From assembly GCF_003755175.1 (NCBI RefSeq), contig NZ_RKHX01000001.1, positions 496,001 through 560,000 of the forward strand: a stretch of DNA of 64,000 nucleotides. The letters are read 5' to 3'. The translations under genes were made by a program, and so were the position numbers. Of the stretch, positions 1-8,619 are shown in pieces. Each line of letters opens with the position of its first letter. The stretch's first letter is position 1. The notes under the pieces are model-generated. The model searched no databases and was not told where the DNA came from. It worked only from the letters and a program-made list of their open reading frames with translations. The DNA comes from Cellulomonas sp. PhB150. Its GTDB lineage: Bacteria; Actinomycetota; Actinomycetes; Actinomycetales; Cellulomonadaceae.

Positions 1-957
1 GTTCGCACCCGCCGCCGTGACGTAGTAGTTGTTCCGCCCGATCCGCGGGTTCACCTCGAAGAAGCGGAACGCCCCCGTGCGCGGGTCGACCTTGACGTCG
101 AAGTTGGCGAAGCCCCGGTAGCCGGTCTCGGCGAGGAAGCGGCGCGCCTGCGCGAGCATCTCGTCGTCGCGGTAGGTGAACATCGCGGCCGGGTTGCCCA
201 GGCCGGACGGCGTGTGCTCCTCGAGGAGCACGTGCGCCGAGCACAGCAGCGTGATCTCGCCGCGGCTGTCGACGTACGCCGTGACCGAGCGCATCTGGGT
301 GTCGTCGCCCGGCACGAGCTCCTGGACGACGAACCGTCCCCGGAAGCCGGCCCCGCGCAGCGCACCCCAGAGCCACGTGAGCTCGTCGGGCGAGGCGATC
401 TCGAAGACCTTCTTCTTGCCCGCGAACTCGACGTCCTGGTAGTCCGCGCTGCTGGCCGCCTTCGCGATCAGCGGGTACTCCAGGTCGACGACGACGTCGG
501 GCGAGCCGTCTCCGAACGTCTGGACCAGGGTGCGCGGCACCGAGATGTCGAGCTCGTCGCAGATCTCGGCGAACGTGGCCTTGTCCGAGATCCGCGCGAG
601 CAGGTCGGCGGACAGGAACGGCACGACGTAGAACGGCTCGAGCTCCTCGCGGTGCTCGACGACCATGCGCACCAGCCAGTCCGAGTTCGCCATGAGCACG
701 AGGCGCCGTTCCGGCAGACGTGCGGCGATCTCGAGCAGACGGTCGACGAGCTGGCGCGGGTCGTGCCCGTCGGCCACGATCTCGTGCTCGACGATCGCCG
801 AGTGCGCGACCGGCCCGAGGGCCGCTCCCGCGACCACGATCGAGGTCAGCCCGTAGGCCTCGTGGAAGGAGCGGGCGAGGGCGTAGACGCCGATGTCGGC
901 GCCGAGGATGACGGGCTGCAGGGGGACGCCCCGCAGCCCGTCGGCCGGCTGCGTCAC
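1..957 (-). CDS. ATP-grasp carboxylate-amine ligase, candidate D-Asp/D-Glu ligase (3' end cut by window)
   Basis: I translated 319 codons from a GTG at 957 and the frame is still open at base 1, so the C-terminus lies outside the window. The N-terminus reads QPVILGADIGVYALARSFHE, the pre-ATP-grasp fold seen in D-aspartate ligases of the Aslfm type. The core follows with DKATFAEICDELDISVPRTL, a lysine region PLIAKAASSADY, and FFEVNPRIGRNNYY near the cut end, where the Glu and Asn are metal and ATP ligands. The start overlaps the gnd stop by four bases (GTGA), so translation is probably coupled to gnd. Cellulomonas peptidoglycan is known to carry D-Glu or D-Asp in its ornithine cross-bridge, so a cytoplasmic ligase adding a D-acidic amino acid to the wall precursor is a reasonable inference. 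The substrate cannot be read from sequence alone; other carboxylate-amine ligases remain possible. Confidence 0.8.
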   Translation of the reverse strand, partial: MTQPADGLRGVPLQPVILGADIGVYALARSFHEAYGLTSIVVAGAALGPVAHSAIVEHEIVADGHDPRQLVDRLLEIAARLPERRLVLMANSDWLVRMVVEHREELEPFYVVPFLSADLLARISDKATFAEICDELDISVPRTLVQTFGDGSPDVVVDLEYPLIAKAASSADYQDVEFAGKKKVFEIASPDELTWLWGALRGAGFRGRFVVQELVPGDDTQMRSVTAYVDSRGEITLLCSAHVLLEEHTPSGLGNPAAMFTYRDDEMLAQARRFLAETGYRGFANFDVKVDPRTGAFRFFEVNPRIGRNNYYVTAAGAN

Positions 958-2414
958 GCGTCCTGCTCGCTGCGGTCGCCCGACCACCCGGTGTGGAACG
1001 TGCCCTCGACGTCCGTGCGGCGGTAGGTGTGCGCCCCGAAGAAGTCGCGCTGCGCCTGGATCAGCGCGGCGGGCAGACGCTCGGCCCGCACACCGTCGTA
1101 GTACGCGAGCGACGAGGAGAACGCCGGCGTCGGCACGCCGTGCAGCGCGGCACCCGAGACGATCCGGCGCCACGCCTCGACGCCGTTGCCGACCGCGCCC
1201 GTGAAGTACTCGTCGGCCAGCAGCAGCGGCAGGTTCGCGTCGCGCTCGTACGCCTCGGTGATGCGGTTGAGGAACCGGGCACGGATGATGCAGCCGCCGC
1301 GCCAGATGCGGGCCATGGCGCCGCGGTCGATGTTCCAGCCGAACTGCTCGGAGGCCGCGGCGATCTGGTCGAAGCCCTGCGAGTACGCGACGACCTTGGA
1401 CGCGTAGAGCGCGAGCCGGACGTCCTCGACGAACGCGTCGCGGTCGGTGACGTCCCAGGGCGTGGTGTGCGCCTGCAGGGTGCCGACCGCCGCCTCGCGC
1501 TGGGGGACGCCGCCCGACAGCGCACGGGCGAACGTGGCCTCGGCGATGCCGGTGATCGGGACGCCCAGGTCGAGCCCGTTCTGCACCGTCCAGCGGCCGG
1601 TGCCCTTCTGCTCGGCCTGGTCGAGCACGATGTCGACGAACGCGGAGCCCGTCCTCGCATCGACGTGCTGCAGGACGTCGGCGGTGATCTCGATGAGGAA
1701 CGACTCGAGGTCGCCCGTGTTCCACTCGGCGAAGATCTGGCCGATCTCGGCCGCGGACGCGCCCAGGCCCTGCTTGAGCAGGTCGTACGCCTCGGCGATG
1801 AGCTGCATGTCGGCGTACTCGATGCCGTTGTGCACCATCTTGACGAAGTGGCCGGCGCCGTCGGGTCCCACATAGGTGCAGCACGGCACGCCGTCGACCT
1901 TGGCGGAGATCTTCTCGAGGATCGGGCCGAGGCTCTCGTACGACTTCGCGGTGCCGCCGGGCATGATCGAGGGGCCGAGCAGCGCACCCTCCTCGCCGCC
2001 CGAGACGCCCGAGCCGACGAAGTGCAGCCCCTTGGCGCTCAGCGCGTTCTCGCGGCGGATCGTGTCCGGGAAGTGCGCGTTGCCCGCGTCGACGACGATG
2101 TCGCCCTTCTCGAGGAACGGCACCAGCTCGTCGATCACGGCGTCGGTCGGGTCGCCCGCCTTGACCATGATGACGACCTTGCGCGGCCGCTCGAGCGAGG
2201 CGACGAAGTCCTCGACGGACTCCGACGGGACGAACGTGCCCTCGTCGCCGTGCTCCTCGACCAGCGAGGCGGTCTTGGCGTACGAGCGGTTGTGGATCGC
2301 GACCGTGAACCCGTTGCGCGCGAAGTTGCGGGCGAGGTTGCGGCCCATGACGGCCAGTCCGGTGACGCCGATCTGCGCTGTTCCAACCGACGATCCGGCT
2401 GCTGAGTCGACCAT
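954..2414 (-). CDS. gnd: 6-phosphogluconate dehydrogenase, NADP-dependent, decarboxylating
   Basis: This 486-residue protein oxidises and decarboxylates 6-phosphogluconate to ribulose 5-phosphate in the cytosolic pentose phosphate pathway. The dinucleotide-binding motif IGVTGLAVMGRNLARN is at residues 15-30. The family signature VGSGVSGGEEGALLGPSIMP follows, as does the catalytic lysine/asparagine region HFVKMVHNGIEYADMQ. The C-terminal tail GTFHTGWSG is typical of the long, roughly 480-residue form. I chose the ATG at 2414 because an AAGGAG ribosome site lies about ten bases before it; an open frame runs further upstream without family similarity. The downstream ATP-grasp gene starts inside the stop codon. 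The gene diverges from DUF3000 across 164 bases. Confidence 0.97.
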   Translation of the reverse strand: MVDSAAGSSVGTAQIGVTGLAVMGRNLARNFARNGFTVAIHNRSYAKTASLVEEHGDEGTFVPSESVEDFVASLERPRKVVIMVKAGDPTDAVIDELVPFLEKGDIVVDAGNAHFPDTIRRENALSAKGLHFVGSGVSGGEEGALLGPSIMPGGTAKSYESLGPILEKISAKVDGVPCCTYVGPDGAGHFVKMVHNGIEYADMQLIAEAYDLLKQGLGASAAEIGQIFAEWNTGDLESFLIEITADVLQHVDARTGSAFVDIVLDQAEQKGTGRWTVQNGLDLGVPITGIAEATFARALSGGVPQREAAVGTLQAHTTPWDVTDRDAFVEDVRLALYASKVVAYSQGFDQIAAASEQFGWNIDRGAMARIWRGGCIIRARFLNRITEAYERDANLPLLLADEYFTGAVGNGVEAWRRIVSGAALHGVPTPAFSSSLAYYDGVRAERLPAALIQAQRDFFGAHTYRRTDVEGTFHTGWSGDRSEQDA

Positions 2415-2565
2415 GCGCGGGGTGCTCCTTCGATTCGTCGGCCGCGCGCTCGACGTCTGCTCGAGGCAGAGGCGCTGGCCGGGTGCTGGGTGCCCGTTCA
2501 GCGTAGTGCTCCCGCCCGCGGCGCAACGCGGCGTGCCGGACCGCAAGACGGCACCCGCCCGCCCG

Positions 2566-2571
2566 TACGCT
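2566..2571 (+). promoter_or_regulatory. -10 box TACGCT of a leaderless start (DUF3000)
   Basis: TACGCT lies seven bases before the GTG at 2579. In actinobacteria a TANNNT box at this distance places the transcript start on the start codon itself. There is no Shine-Dalgarno sequence. Confidence 0.6.
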
Positions 2572-2578
2572 CCAGACC

Positions 2579-3163
2579 GTGACCCCCGCCGGTTCGCAGG
2601 ACGTGCCTGCTGAGTTCGTCCGCTCGCTGCGTTCGCTGCGTGCCGTGACGCTGCGGCCCGAGGTCATCCTCGACGAGGTCCCCGGTCCCGCGAGGATCGC
2701 CCCGTTCTCGGCAGCGCTGACCGCCGAGGTCCGCACGGAGCGTCGATCGGTGTCTGCCGCGGAGCTCGCGTCGGGACGCTTCGTCGTGCTGTTCGACCCG
2801 GCGGGCCACGAGGCGTGGGAGGGCAACTTCCGGCTCGTCACCCTCGTACGCGCGACCCTCGAGGCCGAGGTCGGCAGCGACCCCATGCTCGGCGAGGTCG
2901 CCTGGTCCTGGTTCACCGACGCGCTCGCGTCGGCCGACCTCGACCCGCTCGCGGCCGGTGGCACGGTGACCCGGGTGCTCTCGCAGAGCTTCGGGTCGCT
3001 GGACGTGCGCTCGGAGCAGACCGAGCTCGAGATCCGGGCGTCGTGGACCGCGGCCGACGAGGACCTCGCACCGCACCTGCAGGCGTGGGGCGCTCTCCTG
3101 TGCGCGGCGGCCGGTCTGCCGCCGCTGCCCGACGGGGTCGTCTCGCTCGCTCCGCGGCACTGA
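2579..3163 (+). CDS. DUF3000 family protein
   Basis: The protein has 194 residues and belongs to the actinobacterial DUF3000 family (Rv2680 type). It opens with PAEFVRSLRSLRAVTLRPEV and ends with an alanine/leucine-rich helix, AWGALLCAAAGLPPLPDG. There is no signal peptide, membrane segment or recognisable catalytic motif, and its function is unknown. In many actinobacteria this gene precedes the HRDC/RNase D-like gene, and here only the LuxR-type gene stands between them. The GTG start at 2579 is supported by the -10 box seven bases upstream. It is transcribed away from gnd. Confidence 0.85.
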   Translation: MTPAGSQDVPAEFVRSLRSLRAVTLRPEVILDEVPGPARIAPFSAALTAEVRTERRSVSAAELASGRFVVLFDPAGHEAWEGNFRLVTLVRATLEAEVGSDPMLGEVAWSWFTDALASADLDPLAAGGTVTRVLSQSFGSLDVRSEQTELEIRASWTAADEDLAPHLQAWGALLCAAAGLPPLPDGVVSLAPRH

Positions 3164-3218
3164 TCCGCGGATCCACCGCGCACTCAAGTCGTGCCCGTCT
3201 CCTGCCGATGACGGACCT

Positions 3219-3719
3219 GTGAGCATCGAACCCCTGCGCCGCGAGGCCGTCCGCCGGCCCGGCACGCTGCGTGCCGTGGCACCTGCGCGCCCGGTGGGGC
3301 ACCAGATGTGCGTCGTGGTCGCCGAGGTCGCCGACGGCGACGGCTCGGCCCTCGTCACCAACCTGCGCCGCCGCGGCAGCCACCGCGTCGTCGTCCTGAC
3401 CCGGCGCGCGAGCCGCCCGGAGCTGGGCGTCCTGCTGGCCGGTGGCCTGCGCGGTGCCGTCGCGAGCGCCACCGCACCGAGCCTGGTCCGCGTCCCCGCG
3501 CCGCCGCCCCCGCCCGCCGAGCTCCCCGAGCTCACCGCGCGGGAGGTCAGCGTCCTCGCACTCGTCGCCGACGGCCGCAGCAACCGGCTCATCGGCGAGG
3601 ACCTCGGCCTGTCCGCGCTGACCGTCAAGAGCCACCTCGCACGGATCTCGCGCAAGTTCGGCACGGGTGACCGCGCGGAGCTCGTCGCGATCTCGATCCG
3701 CAGCGGCATCCTCGACTGA
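3219..3719 (+). CDS. LuxR-type helix-turn-helix regulator without an obvious receiver domain
   Basis: This 166-residue protein ends in a LuxR/GerE DNA-binding domain at about residues 105-165. The hallmark stretch LTAREVSVLALVADGRSNRL is followed by ALTVKSHLARISRKFGTGDR. The first 90 residues contain a short alpha/beta-looking stretch (VVVAEVADGDGSALVTNLRR) and a run of prolines, but lack the acidic pocket and lysine of a phosphorylatable receiver. It could be a degenerate response regulator or a stand-alone regulator. The GTG at 3219 is the best start but has no strong ribosome site. It sits between DUF3000 and the RNase D-like gene, all on the same strand; its targets are unknown. Confidence 0.8.
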   Translation: MSIEPLRREAVRRPGTLRAVAPARPVGHQMCVVVAEVADGDGSALVTNLRRRGSHRVVVLTRRASRPELGVLLAGGLRGAVASATAPSLVRVPAPPPPPAELPELTAREVSVLALVADGRSNRLIGEDLGLSALTVKSHLARISRKFGTGDRAELVAISIRSGILD

Positions 3720-3810
3720 CCGGCCCCCGGCCGACGGGCTGAGACGCACGCCTCACGGATTGGCGGGCGCCCACGCCTCGCGCCTGCGGGGACGCACGCG
3801 ATATCTCGCC

Positions 3811-3816
3811 TACCGT
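3811..3816 (+). promoter_or_regulatory. -10 box TACCGT of a leaderless start (RNase D-like gene)
   Basis: TACCGT is seven bases before the ATG at 3824, which makes this ATG the likely first transcribed codon and argues against the in-frame GTG at 3815, which lies inside the box. Confidence 0.6.
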
Positions 3817-3823
3817 GGAACCC

Positions 3824-5068
3824 ATGACGCCCGAGGACCTCGACGCCACCGCCGGCGACGACGCCACTGCGGAGCCCGTCGTCACGCCGCTCACCGAGCC
3901 CGCTGACGGCATCCCGCCCGTCGTCGAGACGGCCGAGGCCCTGGCCGCGGTCGTCGAGGCGTTCGGCGCCGGTACCGGACCCGTGGCCGTCGACGCGGAG
4001 CGCGCGTCCGGCTACCGGTACGGGCAGCGCACCTACCTGGTCCAGCTCCGCCGCGAGGGTGCGGGCACCGCGCTGATCGACCCGATCGCCGTGCCGGACC
4101 TGTCCGCGCTGTCCGAGGCGCTCGTCGGAGTCGAGTGGGTGCTGCACGCCGCGTCGCAGGACCTGCCGGGTCTCGCAGAGCAGGGCATGCACCCGAGCCG
4201 CGTGTTCGACACCGAGCTCGGTGCGCGCCTGCTCGGCCTCGACCGGGTAGGCCTGGCCGCGGTCGTGGCCGACACGCTCGGCCTCGGGCTGGCCAAGGAG
4301 CACTCGGCGGTCGACTGGTCGACGCGCCCGCTGCCCAGCGAGTGGTTGCGCTACGCCGCGCTCGACGTCGAGGTGCTCGTCGAGGTCCGTGAGGTGCTCG
4401 CCGAGCGCCTCGCCGTCGCCGGCAAGGCCGAGTGGGCCGCGCAGGAGTTCGAGGCCGTGCGCACCGCGCCGCCGCCCCCGCCGCGGGTCGAGCCCTGGCG
4501 CCGCGTCTCCGGGCTGCACACGATCCGCGACGCCCGTCGGCTGGCCGTGGTCCGCGAGCTGTGGACCACGCGCGACCAGAACGCGCGCCAGCGCGACATC
4601 TCCCCGGGCCGGGTGCTGCCCGACTCCGCGATCGTCGCCGCCGCCCAGGCCCTGCCCCGCTCGGTCCCCCAGCTCACCGACCTGCCCGCCTTCTCGGGCA
4701 AGGGCACGCGACGGCGGGCGCCCCTGTGGCAGGCCGCGATCGACCGTGGCCTGGCCGTGCCCGAGTCCGACCTGCCCTCGGTGCGCGGGCCCAAGACGGA
4801 CGCTCCCCCGCCACCGCGGGCCTGGGCCGACCGCGACCCGGCCGCCGCCGACCGGCTGACCGCCGCGCGCGAGGTCATCACGGCGCTGTCCGACGAGCAC
4901 CACGTGCCGACCGAGAACCTCCTGCAGCCCGACCTGCTGCGTCGGCTGTGCTGGAGCCCGCCGAGCCCCCTGGACGCCGAGTCCATCGCCGCGACGCTCA
5001 CCGCCGGGGGCGCGCGCGCCTGGCAGGTCGAGCTCGTCACCCCGGGCCTGGCCGCGGCACTTTCCTGA
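3824..5068 (+). CDS. RNase D-like 3'-5' exonuclease with HRDC domain
   Basis: The protein has 414 residues and is the Rv2681-type HRDC protein. The DEDDy exonuclease residues are present: VDAER gives Asp57 and Glu59, HAASQDLPG gives Asp113, and YAALDVEVL gives Tyr177 and Asp181. These carry two metal ions in RNase D-like nucleases. An HRDC helical domain (LHTIRDARRLAVVRELWTTR) occupies about residues 230-310, and a family-specific C-terminal region follows. By family it should trim RNA 3' ends in the cytoplasm, although actinobacterial members are little studied. The first 30 residues are acidic and probably disordered. It follows DUF3000 and the LuxR gene and has its own leaderless promoter. 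Confidence 0.9.
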   Translation: MTPEDLDATAGDDATAEPVVTPLTEPADGIPPVVETAEALAAVVEAFGAGTGPVAVDAERASGYRYGQRTYLVQLRREGAGTALIDPIAVPDLSALSEALVGVEWVLHAASQDLPGLAEQGMHPSRVFDTELGARLLGLDRVGLAAVVADTLGLGLAKEHSAVDWSTRPLPSEWLRYAALDVEVLVEVREVLAERLAVAGKAEWAAQEFEAVRTAPPPPPRVEPWRRVSGLHTIRDARRLAVVRELWTTRDQNARQRDISPGRVLPDSAIVAAAQALPRSVPQLTDLPAFSGKGTRRRAPLWQAAIDRGLAVPESDLPSVRGPKTDAPPPPRAWADRDPAAADRLTAAREVITALSDEHHVPTENLLQPDLLRRLCWSPPSPLDAESIAATLTAGGARAWQVELVTPGLAAALS

Positions 5069-5095
5069 GACTGCCCGATACCCGCAGAACTCGTT

Positions 5096-5111
5096 GTTAC
5101 TCTTCGGTAAC
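5096..5111. promoter_or_regulatory. inverted repeat upstream of fadAB
   Basis: GTTAC and GTAAC form perfect 5-base arms around a 6-base spacer. The element lies about 100 bases before the fadA start, and a TAGCGT box follows further downstream. It could bind a fatty-acid-responsive repressor; this is inference. Confidence 0.35.
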
Positions 5112-5212
5112 TTCTGCTGGCGCAGGACCTTGGTCCCGGGTAGCGTCGGCCCTCGCGGCTCCGCACCTCGCGGTTCCGCAGGACACTGCTGTCCCCCGCT
5201 CTGGAGGCCTCG

Positions 5213-6445
5213 ATGCCGACCGCATCTCCCGCGACGCAGATCCGTCGCGTCGTCTTCGTCGACGGGGTGCGCACCCCGTTCGGCCGCGCCCGCAAGGACG
5301 GCCTGTACGCGCACACGCGCGCCGACGACCTGTCCGTCAAGACCATCCGCGAGCTCCTGCGCCGGCACCCGTCGCTCGACCCCGCACGGATCGACGAGGT
5401 CGCCATCGCGGCCACGACGCAGCAGGGCGACCAGGGCCTGACCCTGGGCCGCACCGTCGGTGTCCTCGCGGGCCTGCCGCGCACCGTGCCGGGCTACGCG
5501 ATCGACCGCATGTGCGCGGGCGCGATGACCGCCGTGACGAGCACGGCCGCCACGATCGGGGTCGGCGCCGCCGACGTCGTGCTCGCCGGCGGGGTGGAGC
5601 ACATGGGGCACCACCCGATGGGCTTCGACGCGGACCCGAACCCCCGCTTCATGTCCGAGCAGCTCGTCGCCGCCGACGCGCTCAACATGGGCGTCACGGC
5701 CGAGAACCTGCACGACCGCTTCCCCGCCCTGACGCGTGAGCGTGCCGACGCGTACGGCGCCGCCAGCCAGGCGAAGTTCGCCGCCGCGCTCGCCGCGGGC
5801 AAGATCGACCCGGACCTCGTGCCGGTCGCGCTGCGCGACCCCGAGCAGGGCTGGGGACTGGCCACGGCCGACGAGCCGCCCCGCCCGGGCACCACCGTCG
5901 AGGCCATCGGCAAGCTCCCGACGCCGTTCCGTCCCGGCGGACGCGTGACGGCCGGCACCGCCGCTCCCCTGACCGACGGCGCCGCCTCGTGCCTGCTCGC
6001 CGCCGAGGACACCGCGGCCGAGCTGGGCCTGCCGGCCCGCATGCGCCTCGTCTCGTTCGCCTACGCCGGCGTCGAGCCGGAGATCATGGGCATCGGCCCG
6101 GTCCCGGCGACCGAGCGCGCCCTGTCCCGCGCGGGCCTGACGATCGAGGACATCGGCCTCTTCGAGATCAACGAGGCCTTCGCGGTCCAGGTGCTCGCCT
6201 TCCTCGACGCGTACGGCATCGCCGACGACGACCCCCGCGTGAACCCGTACGGCGGCGCGATCGCCGTCGGCCACCCGCTGGCCTCGTCCGGCGTGCGCCT
6301 CATGACGCAGCTCGCACGCCACTTCGAGGAGCACCCCGAGGTCCGCTACGGCCTGACGACGATGTGCGTCGGCCTCGGCCAGGGCGGCACCGTCATCTGG
6401 GAGAACCCGCACCACGCCGACTACGACAACGGGAGCGCCCTGTGA
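5213..6445 (+). CDS. fadA: acetyl-CoA C-acyltransferase (thiolase)
   Basis: This 410-residue thiolase catalyses the last step of beta-oxidation, cleaving 3-ketoacyl-CoA with CoA to give acetyl-CoA. The nucleophilic cysteine is Cys101 in DRMCAGAM. The C-terminal catalytic motifs are INEAFAVQ, YGGAIAVGHPLASSG (catalytic His) and TMCVGLGQGGTV (second Cys). VDGVRTPFGRARKDG near the N-terminus is typical of the family. The ATG at 5213 follows a GGAGG-like sequence (CTGGAGGCCTCG). Its stop overlaps the start of the hydratase/dehydrogenase gene by four bases (GTGA), as expected for the two subunits of a trifunctional complex made in equal amounts. A biosynthetic acetoacetyl-CoA role is less likely given that partner. 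Confidence 0.95.
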   Translation: MPTASPATQIRRVVFVDGVRTPFGRARKDGLYAHTRADDLSVKTIRELLRRHPSLDPARIDEVAIAATTQQGDQGLTLGRTVGVLAGLPRTVPGYAIDRMCAGAMTAVTSTAATIGVGAADVVLAGGVEHMGHHPMGFDADPNPRFMSEQLVAADALNMGVTAENLHDRFPALTRERADAYGAASQAKFAAALAAGKIDPDLVPVALRDPEQGWGLATADEPPRPGTTVEAIGKLPTPFRPGGRVTAGTAAPLTDGAASCLLAAEDTAAELGLPARMRLVSFAYAGVEPEIMGIGPVPATERALSRAGLTIEDIGLFEINEAFAVQVLAFLDAYGIADDDPRVNPYGGAIAVGHPLASSGVRLMTQLARHFEEHPEVRYGLTTMCVGLGQGGTVIWENPHHADYDNGSAL

Positions 6446-8565
6446 GCACCGAGAGCACCCCCACCGAGGCCCCTGAGCCCCGCGCCGAGCGTGTCTCGCG
6501 CGCCCTCGTCCGCGACGTCGTCCTGCCCGACGGCGCCGGGACCCTGGCCCTCGTCACGATCGACAACGGCCTCGACCACACCAAGCCGACGACGTTCGGC
6601 CCGCTCGGCATCGCCTCCCTGCACGAGGCGCTCGCCGGCGTGCAGGCGCGCGTCGCCGCGGGCGAGGTCCAGGCCGTCGCCGTGACGGGCAAGCCGTACT
6701 TCCTCGCCGCCGGCGCCGACCTCTCGCAGATCGCCTCGGTCACCGGTCGCGACGCGGCCCTCGCGCTCGGGCGGGGCGGCCATGCCGCCTACGAGCTGCT
6801 GCACACGATGGGCGTGCCGACGTTCGCGTTCGTCAACGGCGTCGCCCTGGGCGGCGGCCTCGAGCTCGCGCTCAACTGCGACTACCGCACGGTCGCGTCC
6901 GACGTCCGGGCGCTCGCGCTGCCCGAGACCGGCCTGGGCCTCGTGCCCGGCTGGGGCGGGGCGTACATCGTGCCGCGCCTGGTCGGCATCGAGAAGGCGC
7001 TCGACGTCATCCTCACGCGTCCCGCGACGAACAAGCCGTTCAACGCCGCGCAGGCCGCCGAGATCGGTCTCATGGACACGGTGCTCGACGCGGCCGACTT
7101 CCTCGAGGAGTCGATCCGGTGGGCCGCGCGCGTGCTGTCGGGCGACGTCGTCGTCGAGCGCCGCGAGCTCGACGACCAGGCCACGTGGGACGCGGTCGCC
7201 GCGGGTGCCCGCCGGCGCCTGGACGCGGTCGTCCACGGCTCGCGCCCCGCGCCGTACCGCGCGCTCGACCTGGTCGCCGCTGCGCGCACCGCGACGCGCG
7301 AGGAGGCGTTCGCGGCCGAGGACGTGGCGCTGGCGGACCTGATCATGAGCGACGAGATGCGCGCGTCGGTCTACGCGTTCGGGCTCGTGTCCGGCGGCAA
7401 GAAGCCGGTCGGTGCGCCCGACCGGTCGCTCGCGCAGCCGGTGACCCGCGTCGGCATCGTCGGCGCGGGGCTCATGGCTGCGCAGATCGCGCTGCTGTTC
7501 GCGCAGCGGCTCGGCGTGCCCGTCGTCATGCGAGACCTCGACTCCGAGCGGGTCGCCGCCGGCCTGGGAGCCGTGCGCTCCACCGTCGAGCGGCTCACGT
7601 CCAGCGGCCGGATGACCGAGGGCACCGCGGCGCGGCTGCTCGGGTCGATCCACGGCACCACGGACATCCACGAGTTCGCCTCGTGCGACCTGGTCATCGA
7701 GGCGGTCACCGAGATCCTCGACCTGAAGAAGCGTGTGTTCGCCGAGCTCGAGACTATCGTCTCGCCGACGACGGTCCTCGCGACGAACACCTCGGCGCTG
7801 TCGATCACCGCGATGGCGGCGGACCTGCAGCACCCCGAGCGCGTCGTCGGGCTGCACTTCTTCAACCCGGTCGCGGCCATGCCGCTGGTCGAGGTGATCC
7901 ACGCGGAGCACACGTCCGCCGAGGCGCTGGCCACGGGCTTCGCGGTCGCCGCGAAGCTGCGCAAGACGGCCGTGCTCGTCGCCGACCGCCCCGGCTTCGT
8001 CGTCAACCGCCTGCTCGTCCTGCTCCTCGGGGTGATCGTCGATGCCGTCGAGAACGGCACGCCGGTCGAGGTCGCGGACCGTGCGCTGCGGCCCCTCGGC
8101 CTGCCGATGCCGCCGTTCGAGCTGTTCGACCTGGTCGGGCCCGCCGTCGGGCTGCACGTGCTGACGTCGCTGCGTGAGGACCTGGGCGATCGCTTCCCGC
8201 GCTCCCCCGGTCTCGAGAAGCTCGTCGCCGATGGCACGCGCGTGGTGCTCCCGGCGCCCGCCAAGGGGCTGCCCAAGCCCGTCGACCCCGCGATCCAGAC
8301 GGTGTTCGGCGAGCCCCGGGAGGGTGCGCTCGACGAGGCCGGCGTGCTCGACTCGGTCCTCACGGCCCTGACCGTCGAGGTCGGCCACATGCTCGAGGAG
8401 GGTGTCGTGGCCACACCGCAGCAGATCGACCTCTGCATGATCCTCGGCGCCGGCTGGGGCTTCCACCTCGGCGGCATCACGCCGTACCTGGACCGCACCG
8501 GCTACTCCGAGCGCGTGCTCGGCCGGCGCATCCTGCCCGACGGGGTCGCGAACGTCCCCGCCTGA
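6442..8565 (+). CDS. fadB: enoyl-CoA hydratase / 3-hydroxyacyl-CoA dehydrogenase, fused (FadB type)
   Basis: The protein has 707 residues and carries two beta-oxidation activities. Residues 20-210 form the crotonase domain, with the oxyanion-hole segments PYFLAAGADLSQI and NGVALGGGLELALNCDYR. Residues from about 334 form the NAD-binding half of the dehydrogenase (VGIVGAGLMAAQIA), and the catalytic histidine lies in VVGLHFFNPVAAMPLVEV near residue 472. C-terminal helical domains follow (DRPGFVVNRLLVLLLG). The GTG start at 6442 is fixed by the four-base overlap with fadA; an earlier in-frame start would lie deep within fadA. It should form an alpha2-beta2 complex with the thiolase in the cytosol. 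A strong hairpin terminator follows. Confidence 0.95.
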   Translation: MSTESTPTEAPEPRAERVSRALVRDVVLPDGAGTLALVTIDNGLDHTKPTTFGPLGIASLHEALAGVQARVAAGEVQAVAVTGKPYFLAAGADLSQIASVTGRDAALALGRGGHAAYELLHTMGVPTFAFVNGVALGGGLELALNCDYRTVASDVRALALPETGLGLVPGWGGAYIVPRLVGIEKALDVILTRPATNKPFNAAQAAEIGLMDTVLDAADFLEESIRWAARVLSGDVVVERRELDDQATWDAVAAGARRRLDAVVHGSRPAPYRALDLVAAARTATREEAFAAEDVALADLIMSDEMRASVYAFGLVSGGKKPVGAPDRSLAQPVTRVGIVGAGLMAAQIALLFAQRLGVPVVMRDLDSERVAAGLGAVRSTVERLTSSGRMTEGTAARLLGSIHGTTDIHEFASCDLVIEAVTEILDLKKRVFAELETIVSPTTVLATNTSALSITAMAADLQHPERVVGLHFFNPVAAMPLVEVIHAEHTSAEALATGFAVAAKLRKTAVLVADRPGFVVNRLLVLLLGVIVDAVENGTPVEVADRALRPLGLPMPPFELFDLVGPAVGLHVLTSLREDLGDRFPRSPGLEKLVADGTRVVLPAPAKGLPKPVDPAIQTVFGEPREGALDEAGVLDSVLTALTVEVGHMLEEGVVATPQQIDLCMILGAGWGFHLGGITPYLDRTGYSERVLGRRILPDGVANVPA

Positions 8566-8576
8566 CCGTCCGACCC

Positions 8577-8611
8577 GAGCCGGGCCGTCCCCTCGCGGGG
8601 CGGCCAGGCTC
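8577..8611. terminator. bidirectional hairpin terminator between fadB and pflA
   Basis: Arms GAGCCGGGCCGTCCCC and GGGGCGGCCAGGCTC pair around a TCGC loop with one mismatch and one bulge. It sits between the stops of two convergent genes. No T-run follows, as is common in GC-rich actinobacteria. Confidence 0.75.
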
Positions 8612-8619
8612 GTGCGTCG

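Noticed and set aside
3815..3823. GTG 3815 as start of the RNase D-like gene
   Set aside because: It lies inside the TACCGT -10 box, and the ATG at 3824 is at the right distance for a leaderless start.
2498..6415. Very long minus-strand open frame opposite DUF3000, the RNase D-like gene and fadA
   Set aside because: Composition is Arg/Gly/Ala-rich without any domain, and it lies antisense to four well-supported genes. High GC removes stop codons from antisense frames.
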